Part shown: piece by piece, positions 13,901 to 23,300 of the stretch | Numbering within the stretch: the stretch's first letter is position 1 | How the letters are laid out: each line of letters opens with the position of its first letter | DNA from: Harmonia axyridis | Lineage: Eukaryota > Arthropoda > Insecta > Coleoptera > Coccinellidae | Direction: 5' to 3' | NCBI RefSeq assembly: GCF_914767665.1 | Contig: NC_059504.1 | Location: forward strand, 5,892,501 to 5,956,500 | DNA length: 64,000 nucleotides | Made by a program: the position numbers and the translations under genes | The notes under the pieces: generated by a model | Seen by the model: only the letters and a program-made list of their open reading frames with translations | Databases searched by the model: none | Told to the model about the DNA's origin: nothing

Positions 13901-16900
13901 AAAGAAATTAAATTTGTAATAATTTTTTGCTCATATGGATGAATAAATTGAATTGAAATTGAATTTCTCTCTGACAGCTGTCAGTGCGTTAAGCCCTGAA
14001 AATTCCAGAGAAAAGGTAGCGCGAGTGCTTCACGCTCTGCTTACTGGAAAGCACTTATTGTGCTACAAGATCATCGAAAAAAACATACCAATGTTGATTT
14101 TCCACCAATCAATAAATCCTTACCGTATCAATACTTCCCTATCATTTTCTGGCACTCTAGATTGAATGAGTGGGATAAATCTTGCCCTTAATTTATCTTC
14201 CGCCTTTCTTCTCATGTGCATCATCATATTTTCAAGCGATGATTGCTCTTGTCCATGCTCTTGATCATCTGAGGATCTCGAGGTCCCAGGCCTTGGGTGG
14301 TTAACGGAAGACGAATGGGACATTGAATTTGCATCAGTAGGTTCGGCAGTGGATGTATTTAGAACCTGATCTGATAAAGATCTTGGAATTTCTAAAAACT
14401 CTATTATTTGCTTTAATGCTTGATCTTTATCACAATCGGTAGATCTTGCCGACTGATCCCTTGACGTCCCAGGTATGGCGCAATCATTACCTGATGTGCT
14501 TTGCATGTTAGCTCCCACATTATTTTCCGGATTTGTTTCAGTACTATTTGCTGACAATTCCTCAGAATCGGTATTACACACAAGATTTTGGGTAACATTT
14601 CCTACAAGTCGCTCACTTGAATTATCATCACCTTCTTGGGGAGCCCCTGTTGATCTTTGATCAGATTTATTATCATCGTCTTCAGTTTCATTGGTCAATG
14701 ATGGTGAAGTGGAAGTAGAGTGCTCTGTTACATTTTCCTGTTGATTTCTACTTTCATTTCCTGCAAGTTCTTCATTCTGAGCACTTTGTTGTGATGAATT
14801 TCCAATTTCATTTCCTGCAAGTTCTTCATTTTGAGCACTTTGTTGTGTTGAATTTTCCTGTATTCCAGAATTGGCTCTATCTCTAGCCATTCTAGCCAGT
14901 TTTGCATTTATAATTTGATTTATGATCAATTCTGCATACTGGCGTTTTGTACCTACGAATTGTGTCACTGTGGAAGTACTTGGTTGAGGTGAATTACTCC
15001 TTGGTGGGGAATCACAACTATTTTGATTTTCACTGGGCTTGGGTTTTTTGGAAGGGATGTTATTATCAGGGGGTGCATCAATCTTATGTTTTCTTGATAC
15101 TGAAGAGCTGCAGACGGGATTATTTGAAATATTTATATGCTGCCTCGTTTCCACATTTCGATTACTTTGACTAGAATTTTCCGACTGACTGTGAGCTGTT
15201 GAACAGGATGGACCTGAAGCAACCAAACTATTACATTCTCGTATTTGTGTCTCTTGTACGCTGCTACTCGTGGAACCTGAAGCAACAGATGCAATTGAAC
15301 TAATAGATCCTTGTACTTGTGTCTCTTGTACGCTAGTACTTGTAGAACCTGAGGCAACAGATACAAATGAACTATTATATCCTTGTACTTGTGTTTCTTG
15401 TGAACTAGTGGCCATAGAACTTGTAGCAACAGTATTTTCCATTGGGTCCGTGCCTCTATCAATCTGAAAATAAATATCATGAGTTTAGTCGGAAAATTGT
15501 CGAAAAGCTTCCGGTTATTGGTTTTTCAAAAATGTCATCCATTTCAAAGATACTGACTTTTTTGACTTCACTCTTGAAATGGAACGCATTATATAGGGTT
15601 GGAACTACATATATAGAGGGGCACTACAGGGATATCGAAAACCGTTAAAGATACAGGGTGGCTTAAATTACAAAAAAGGTTGTGTTATTTAGGGATAAGT
15701 GTGTTGGTGTTAACAGATCCAAAATATCTCTAATGTTTCCCGAGATATCTCGGAAAAACTGAAAATCGAGATTATTTTTTTCTGTTCATTTGTTTCTGGA
15801 GATAACATCACGAGATTCGTTTTGTAGTCATTAACCAATATAGAGGTTCTAATGGTGTCAACAGATTTTTTCTGTTTTCTATTGTTTCAGAGAGGCGATA
15901 GTCAATTTTTTTCTTATGGATGCCATATTGGTTTTCCATATGAGGTGGAAAAATTACGAATTTACCAATGTATCACACTCTACAAAAATATCAAGTGTAG
16001 CTACACAAATTTGAAGAGTTGTTATGTGAAATCATCAATTGACTATCGCGTCTCTGAAACAAATCTGAAGACACCATTAGTATCTCTATATTGGATAATG
16101 GCTATAAATCAAATTTCGTGAATTTATCTTCGAAAACAAATGAGTTATACAGAAGAAAATTTGCATGAAAAAACCCGCAGGTTGCAAAGCGATAGTTTCA
16201 GGCGTTCTGAAGTTATGGCCGAAAGAAGATAATCTTCAACTGATGCACGGCGAAAAACCAATTTGCGTCTTTAAGTTCTGACAGAAACAGAAATCCCATC
16301 AAATTTGTATGAAAAAACCTAAAAGATCGCAAAGCGATAGCTTCAGGCGTTCTGGAGTTATGGCCGAAAAAAGATATTCTTCAACTGATGCACTGAAAAA
16401 CTAAATTGTGTCTTCTTTCGCCCATAACTCCAGAAAGCCTGAAGCTATCACTTTGCGACCTTCTGGTTTTTTCATACAAATTTGATGGGATTTCTGTTTT
16501 TGTCAGAACCTAAAGACACAATTTGGATTTTCGCAGTGCATCAGTTGAATAATATCTTTTTTCGGCCATAACTCCAGAACGCTTGGAACTATCGCTTTGC
16601 GACCTTCAGGTTTTTTCATTAAATTTGATGTAACTTCTGTTTTTGTTAAGAAAATCCTATCATTACATTTGGAATTTCGGAATAAAATGAACAAAACAAT
16701 GAACTTCTGACTTAGCGCCCCCTATCGAAAGCAGCAAAAACAAATTTATCATGAGTATATTTTATCCTCAATCAACAAGATATTATCTCTTAGATGAGAT
16801 CTAATTTGCTCAAAAATGTTGAGCCAAACTGAAGTTACAGTCACTTCAATCAGTCAGATTTCTCCCTTTCACCTACTCTTATTTGATGTCGTAAAATCGA

Positions 16901-18986
16901 AAGTGACAATTCAAAAAGATATAGAATTTTCCAAGGATTACAGTGATGACTTTTTTTCTTCAACTTTATATGAAACATTTTCGAGTAAATTCATTTTTCT
17001 ACTCGACGATAGCTATTACGCCGCCTAGCGGTAGAGGTATGAACTTCAAAACAATTTCCAGTGTGTTTTTTTGTACACTTCAGTGGTAACAATTTTTACC
17101 GCAAGTCTCTACGATGAGTGGATCCTGAGATATAGCCGCTTACCTCGCTTATTTGCCCACCCTGTACATATACATAAACATCGTAGAGAAATATTTACCA
17201 TAGCAGGAGGTCTATATAGTTGGAGATATCTTTGTACTAATCTTCCATACTGTCTCACAAGATTTCTATACGACATTGTAATATTTCTCTCTCTTTCAGG
17301 AACCCTGGATCGAGTTTCTCGTGTAACATTGTTTGAAAAGGACATTGAAGCAGCATTTGGCTGAAAATAAATATTTGACTAAATTCTTCAAATCGTTCAT
17401 GATAACTTACTCTTACAGGAAACAATCCCCTTCTCAAAACTGGTCTATTGGATGCAATATGGTGTAGATGCAAGTGTCGAACTGGAACTTCTGCTGTACG
17501 TTCTGAGGACCTCACATATTCCCATCTACTGTGATTTGAGATACCTGTTATAAGCCTCTGTCCCAATTTGTCGAAAGCTACATAACGTACCTGAAAGTTT
17601 GAATTTAGAATTTGTACACAAACCATTCCAATTTTCTTCTTAATTTTTAAAACTGTTAGTAATGGTGTATCATGATATGTATGTATACATAAAAGTCTTG
17701 CCGATCTGCTTCCTAACAAATATTTCACTGAGTTCCTGTAGTCTTGTTAATTTCAATGTAAGAGTGTTTAATTTTGGTAATTTTTATCAAGCTTGATCTT
17801 TATACTATTTCTAAAGTTTTCAAAGATCATCTGATAAGAAAATAAGTTCTTTAATCTGAAAACTATTGATGCTTCATTATAAAAAAAATCCATTTACAAT
17901 TTTATATTCAAGATATTGAAATAGATTCTTCTATATTCAACCTTAAAAAATAATGGGTAATATTATCAAGTCGGGAAGACTAAAGCAGCATAGCAACTGA
18001 TTCTGTAAATATATTTATACATATTTCTCTTTTAGTTTTTAAAGATATGTTCATTACATTTTGAAAATCTATACATTCAACCTAACCTAAGTTGCAAAAA
18101 TTCTAATTCTCATTTATTACTTTTTCCAGGACAACCAAACTGTAGGGGCTTTGATATTAATATACTTTGAAATATTCCAAAATTCTATAAAATATCTCTG
18201 AAAAATTTTCAACTACTTTATTTTTCAGTGGATTGCAAAACTTACTTTTTCCTTTATGTTGCTAGTACACACATGCCAGAAAGGTTCTGGTTCACTCCAG
18301 TCCCAGAAGTGCACTTCATTGGATGTTGCAATAACCAGAAACCTCTCTATTGGATGAAATGCTATGGAAGCAATGACAGTTTGTTGGGTTGCTATCCACA
18401 ATTCACTGCCACCCTGGAAGCAAAATAGGTTTCAATTATTTAATTGCAACTAGCAACTGTTTGGAATTAATAAAACATACAATGTTTAGGAATATAAAAC
18501 TTACACTTAGGTCCCATATTCTAACATGACCCCCTAAGCAACCAGAAGCTACAATTTGATTAGAGGTGGGGTGAAAAGCTATGCACCATGGAGTACGAGG
18601 GTGTCCCACAAGTGTGTTCAGATTCTTTCCAGTTCGAATATCAGTAATATAAATACTATGATTTCCATGAGTAGAGGCAACTTTAGTACCATCTGGACTA
18701 AATACCATGAGAAATGTTGATCTTGGCATTCCAGGAATATCACATCGCTAAAAAATTATTGTATTAAATAAAATCCAAAATAGTTCATACCTCTTACTAG
18801 CTCATCATATTTTTCTTTTTCTATAAGCAGCTCCTCAGCAATAAGTTCCCGATATTCTTTTGATGAAACGTTTTTCTTCAAACACCCTAGACTTCTTTCT
18901 TCCAAATTTTTTATTAAACTAGGAACAACACATCTTCTTTCTTCTTTATTTAAATTTCTCAAAAACTCTAGTTCTTCTGGGTCCAT
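1970..18986 (-). CDS. AMBRA1: AMBRA1 (activating molecule in beclin-1-regulated autophagy), complete, about 17 exons
   Basis: DDB1-CUL4 substrate receptor and autophagy regulator. Exons, 5' to 3' on the minus strand: 18986-18798, 18747-18505, 18413-18246, 17590-17411, 17360-17199, 15463-14124, 12972-12710, 12636-12414, 11286-11126, 10091-9810, 8765-8445, 7927-6893, 5998-4932, probably 3705-3665, 3630-3281, 3221-3093, 2319-1970. All junctions keep phase; the 41-nt micro-exon is needed to do so. Product about 2167 aa, longer than the roughly 1300 aa human protein. The start is supported by an in-frame TAA 18 nt upstream. Residues about 64-200 are WD40 repeats (PRSTFLMVFSPDGTKVAST, HPRTPWCIAFHP, VRIWDLS, EVHFWDWSEPEPFWHV). 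The C-terminal exons carry more (RIQVWDIS, CKIHNDASVDIA, SVSLSPLGRHLVVGLASRR), matching the known split propeller. The roughly 1.6 kb-codon middle is Ser/Asn/Thr/Gln-rich and looks disordered. Large introns hold transposons. Confidence 0.9.
2408..2863 (-). mobile_element. MITE, 'GGTCCGTATATC' family, copy A (AMBRA1 last intron)
   Basis: About 456 bp bounded by inverted ends GGGTATGGTCCGTATATCG and its near-complement at 2844-2863. It has no transposase. The same sequence recurs at 6409-6874 in this orientation and at 23503-23967 and 28914-29345 reversed. Strand is given relative to the 23503 copy and is arbitrary. Confidence 0.8.
3726..4582 (+). mobile_element. Defective mariner (mellifera-type, DD34D) in AMBRA1 intron, copy M1
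   Basis: Ends TTAGGTCAATTTAAAAGTCC and ATTGGCCTGTTA match the inverted repeats of the other four copies in the window, flanked by TA. The N-terminal transposase is readable in pieces (TVEAKSWLDEDFPGSAPGKS; KVKLIEIADIVKISSESVHH; KWVPRELTTNQKH) with a frameshift near 4040. The catalytic core is deleted after about 4340; the text resumes only at the C-terminal GIEKFEDCYNRCIALEG. It cannot encode an active enzyme. Confidence 0.85.
4583..4857. repeat. Uncharacterised repeat fragment ending in CACCCTGTAG
   Basis: The stretch after mariner M1 is more GC-rich than the intron around it and ends with TCACCCTGTAGAATGAAC, the edge motif (ACAGGGTG reversed) seen at many repeat borders here. A plus-strand open frame of 109 codons (4528-4857) overlaps it but shows no recognisable domain. 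Confidence 0.3.
6409..6874 (-). mobile_element. MITE, 'GGTCCGTATATC' family, copy B (AMBRA1 intron)
   Basis: About 466 bp with ends GGGTGTGGTCCGTATATCGC and GATATACGGACCATAATC. It aligns along its whole length with copies A, C and D, including the internal GTGGGCGTGGTTAC block and an internal CATATTCGAACCACCAACTT segment. It lies between two large AMBRA1 exons. Confidence 0.8.
8817..9755 (-). mobile_element. DD41D Tc1/mariner element (rosa/Visitor-like), defective, in AMBRA1 intron
   Basis: Inverted ends AAAGGGTGTTTTTTTT and its complement near 9740-9755. The minus strand reads a transposase C-terminus: WPPRSCDLTPLDYFLW, YVKSLVYADKPQTLDHLEDN, then EIIFKM before the stop. In the better-kept second copy plus this copy, 41 residues separate the second Asp (QQDGATCH) from the third (PLD), so the family is DD41D. 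The segment with the second Asp is frameshifted here, and about a third of the N-terminal region is missing at the junction near 9545. Confidence 0.85.
13443..13690. repeat. Short interspersed repeat beginning ACAGGGTGATTCACG (AMBRA1 intron)
   Basis: Starts with the recurrent edge motif ACAGGGTG. The block CACTGATTAATTCAAGGGAA near 13628 recurs, slightly diverged, at about 23450-23475 in a DCAF1 intron, so at least the distal part is an interspersed repeat. Confidence 0.4.
13715..14055. mobile_element. Small inverted-repeat element (about 340 bp) in AMBRA1 intron
   Basis: The ends are imperfect inverted repeats: AGTGCTTTCCAGTTAG on the left and ACTGGAAAGCACT on the right. Subterminal blocks (GCGCACTAGAGCTTCACGC and GCGAGTGCTTCACGCTCTG) also pair. 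There is no coding capacity, consistent with a MITE. I found only this copy in the window. Confidence 0.5.
15780..16150. repeat. Foldback (imperfect palindrome) in AMBRA1 intron, part 1
   Basis: The left arm contains CCAATATAGAGGTTCTAATG and GTTTCAGAGAGGCGATAGTC; the right arm carries their complements (GACTATCGCGTCTCTGAAAC near 16038, CATTAGTATCTCTATATTGG near 16076). Arms of well over 75 bp flank a loop of roughly 130 bp. It is preceded by an ACAGGGTGGC edge at about 15653. Confidence 0.6.
16155..16650. repeat. Head-to-head tandem satellite-like units in AMBRA1 intron, part 2
   Basis: A unit of about 150 bp (GGTCGCAAAGCGATAGCTTC, then GGCGTTCTGGAGTTATGGCC, then a conserved AGAAATCCCATCAAATTTG) occurs about one and a half times forward and then one and a half times inverted, with the centre near 16405. 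The transcript could form a long hairpin. Confidence 0.7.
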
Positions 18987-20377
18987 AGTGGAAGGAACTT
19001 CTTAATTTTCTAATTTGATACTGGTCATCTAAAATTTCAAAATAGATTGCTAAATTATTGATCAATATAATTATTTAGGCTACAAATTCGAACGGCGTTT
19101 TCTTATCAGTTATATTATACAAATGCTCTTCGATTAACGATCAATTCAATGCACAATTCTATGAAATTAAGTTTTTTGTTGAATTATTCCAACATACAAA
19201 TAAGATGTCATAACAAAGCAGAGTTTTCAAACATGAGGTGTTTTTGAACTTATTGAAAGTATTAACAGTAATATAAGTAATTTACTTACAATAAGGATTT
19301 ATTTACAGAAAATAAATCCAAATCTAATCTACTAAAATAGAATGAAAGCTTGAATATCAGTTATTATCACGTAACATTATGTACAACGTACATATATTCT
19401 ATACAATCAATTAAACTGACAGAAAACTCAGGTCTCAGGTGACAGACGTATAATCATAAATGACAGTTAACCAAAAAAAAGTTATCAAAACACAACTACA
19501 GATATCAAATATTTCAAATCACAGATATTCAAAATCTTTGATTAATTTTAGATGTTGGCGAAATCGACCATAACAAAATTTTGAATTACTAATCGTTCTA
19601 CAAATAAGGTTTAGGAGTTGCTTTTTCAAATATCTTTATATACTTTTATTTGAAGGATTCGGTCCGTATTTGTCCAGAATAATTTCCACGAATTTGATGT
19701 TTACAACAATAGATTTATAATGTGACTGTCAATAGCTAATTCACAAGTTAATGATTATTTCTTATTTACGTACGTAGTTTAGTTTCACTTTAAAAATCTG
19801 AAAGCGGATTAAAATATTTAAAATAGGGAGCATTTCAAATTTTCGCACTTACTTTATTAGTTCCAATGACGACCGCATGATATCGCTGAAAGCAGTGGTT
19901 CTTATTAGATTATTGATTTTATCATAATAGTTTCCATACATATATGGGCTGTGTTACTCACGGACCGCTTCTTAACGCAAAGCTTGTTATATTTGCCGTT
20001 TTTTTATGTTTAATTTGATAATTTTATTCTGGCGTGGATATGTTCCAGTGTCACTCCAAGGCTTGGAGTGACAGAGTGACCCTAACCTGGAGAGCACTAC
20101 TCCACATGGCACATAGGGTTGGCAACACTGATAATAAGTCTATGTTGGATTGACGTTTAAACTTGTTTTGTATATTTGTGATTTAAAAATAAGTTGTCGG
20201 TGTTATTAATTATTATTGTACTATTTTAAAGCGAATTCAGATTGCATATACAATAAATTGAGGTTTACTTTATCCTATGATATTGATCTCCAGAAATTTC
20301 CCAAGGTCCACTCTCAATTTTAGGTTAAGGGAGCCTCATTGCCCCATGCAACTTTTTGAATTATTTTAAAACAAATC
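18987..20377. promoter_or_regulatory. Divergent promoter interval between AMBRA1 and DCAF1
   Basis: This 1.39 kb interval separates the two start codons, which point away from each other. It must hold both 5' UTRs and both promoters, unless untranslated exons lie elsewhere. No TATA box stands out. It contains a 23-bp near-perfect palindrome at 20050-20072 and a lone GGTCCGTATTTGTCC near 19671 resembling the MITE end. I see no reading frame of note. Confidence 0.6.
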
Positions 20378-23300
20378 ATGGCAGATTCAGATAATTCAGT
20401 AAATCCTATAATGACAGAAGTCGCAAACCTCATAAAAAATTGGGAAAATGAAAATGGAAGACCTAATTATGATCCTTTGAAAACAATCATAAGGTATAAT
20501 AACATTATTTGTAGTGATATCCGGTAACACTAAACAATTTCTTAGGTTAGCAGAAATTATCGAAATGGAGACTGAAAACTATATGAAAATGGATCCAGAC
20601 CCATTTGATGAAAGGCACCCTTCAAGAATTGATCCAGATTGCAAACTTGGTCAAATTTTAAAAGCATTATTTAAAAAAGATAACTTCATGAATAAAGTAT
20701 TTAGTTGGAGTTTTTAATTTGCCCCAAGTAATTAAATAATTTTTTAGCTGGTTAATGACTATATGAGGGACACCTATTATAGTAGACTTGCCATTACGAG
20801 AGATGTCACCCCTTTGAATATAGCATCTTGTCGACTTATGTTAGATATAATGCCAGGACTTGAAACTTCAGTCGTATTTGAAGTAAGTGTACTAGTTTGG
20901 TTATTTTAATAACTAAAATTACATCTTTCTAGCCTAATGAACAAAATCTAGTTTTACGTTTAATTAAGTGGACAACATCATCAGCAGAACCTCTTCAAAG
21001 TTATGCTACTGGTCTTTTAGCTGCTGCGTTGGAACTTCCTGAAGTTGCTAGGCATTATAGGTACAAGATTTTATTGGAAATGTAGATAAATAAACATCTA
21101 ACAATATAACCATTTTTTATAGGGAGCACAATTCCAGACTGACGCCTATTTGCATTCAAAGACTACAAAAGTTACAGGTTGCCTCTAAATTTACATCTCC
21201 CAAGGTACCCTCTTCCAATAACAGACCATTTGCTCATTTATCTTCAGTTTCTTCCAGCACTGGCTGTAATAAAGAGAAGATAAATGGGACACCAACGAGC
21301 AGAAAAAGTATGTACTAGTTCTTAATAAATTATTTACATGTTAGCATGAAATATTAAGATATTACAACTCAGCAGTTAAAGACTACTTAATATTAATATC
21401 TTTGTATGAAAAAATCCTGTGTCATTTCTTATATTCAAATGATTATTTTTCTTCTAGTTAGGCAAAATGGCAGTACTAAAAATCTGAGTTTTCATGATGA
21501 TGAGAATGATGCAGATGCCAATAGTTCTGTAAGTATATTTTGTCGAATTCTAATTTTCAATAAATGAATCGAAATTAATTAACATTTCATTAAAATATTT
21601 ATGCAAAAAGAAAATTGAATCAACCAAATATTTTTGAATTATCTGTCCATAAGTTTAGTTGATGATAAAATAATTTCCATGAATATTTAAGAAAACTATT
21701 ATAAAATGTAAGATTTTTATTTCAGAGAACTGAAAAACGTAAAAAAACCAAAACGAACCCTGAGACAGTAGCTACACAAATCTTATCAGAATCCCCAAGT
21801 AAACATGGCATGTTTTCTGATGCTAGTAACTCTTCATGGGCAGAACTTGAGAGTTATATGATAGGAAGCGTTCAAATGCATCCACTTACCCCAATTACAC
21901 AACAAATACTTCTATTAAGATTCTTAACACCAATGGGCGAGTATCAAGAGTTTTTGCCTTATGTCTTCGAGAATAATGCTCTTGGTATTGTGCTCAACTA
22001 TTTGAATATAAGGGAAACTAAAGAAGCCCGACTAGCTTTTGAAGCATTGAAGTATTTAGCCGCATTATTATGTCATAAAAAATTTTGTGTTGAATTCATA
22101 CAGAGTGGAGGTCTAGAAGTAAGTTGGAGGCCTAATTTCTCGTAGATTATTCCTCACGATATACTTTTCTAGGTGATACTTGATGTGCCCAGGCCATCTA
22201 TAGCAGCAACGGGAGTATCAATTTGTATTTATTATTTAGGTTATTGTGATGAGGCTATGGAAAGACTGTGTTTGCTTCCCAAATATGTCATCAGTAATTT
22301 AGTGAAGTAAGTACATTTGATTTCTGTAAACAGAATTGTTTTTATGATTATGCGTGATCCAAGGAAATGAATATTATAATTATAAAAAAAAATTAAAAAT
22401 ATTGAAATTGCCTTCGATGGAATAGACATATGATATCACAGTAAGTTGACTCTGAAATTGTATGTATACAGGGTGTCAACAAAGCTGAGCCTTTTTTTTA
22501 ACAGGTGGTTATTATCATCGAATTAAATCATTTCACCAAAATTCTCATACATAGAACAATTTGACTACAAGTAACAATATTTGAATTGTTGAGAGCTATA
22601 TAGATACATACTTTGTTTCTTCCCAATTGTTTTATAATTTTTTTTCAGTTATTCCCTGTGGCTCTTGGAATGTTCTCACGATTCAGGTAGATGTCATGCT
22701 ATAATGTTTTTCGGACTGACCTTCAAGTTTAGAGCCATTTTGGAGGAATTTGATGCACAAGATGGCTTGCGAAAATTACACAATGTGGTGAGATTTTTAA
22801 AATATTTCCATCATGTGAATAATTTCAGAAAATATATTTATATTTTAGTCACTCTCTGATATTTTCTTGAAATGGAAAATGAAATGCTAATTTCACAAAA
22901 CTTTCATTGTTATGTTTAAATAATTTTTGTGTTCATTGTAAACTTGTTTTTAGATCTTTTTAACTTTGTACTGCTTATTTCAGATTTCGACTCTTCCAAT
23001 CTTACTACCCGAAGCAGACACTGGACAAATGAACGAAGACCAAGAATGTTCTGCTAGACAAGTTGTACGACATGTTTGCGTTGCATATAGAAGATATCTT
23101 GAGGCTCAACTCTATGTGAAATATGAAATAATTACTCGGTCTCAGATAAGACCTAACTCTCAACCAGTTCTCCAGAGTCAACCAAGTTATAAGGTAAAAA
23201 ATAATAATTTTAATTAACAAATTGCTTCAGTAAAAATATTACAAATCAATCTCATCTTTACAATAAAATACTATGAAATAATAATTTATATTCAAATAAT

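Noticed and set aside
14124..15463. A 440-codon minus-strand open frame that could be annotated as an intronless gene
   Set aside because: It is one internal exon of AMBRA1: good acceptor at 15464, donor at 14123, and its phase fits the neighbouring exons. The ATG at 15442 is internal.
18756..18797. Extending AMBRA1 exon 1 to the later GTATG donor at 18790
   Set aside because: That would leave the exon in phase 1 and break the frame into WDIP-type sequence of exon 2; the GTAAGA donor after 18798 keeps phase 0.
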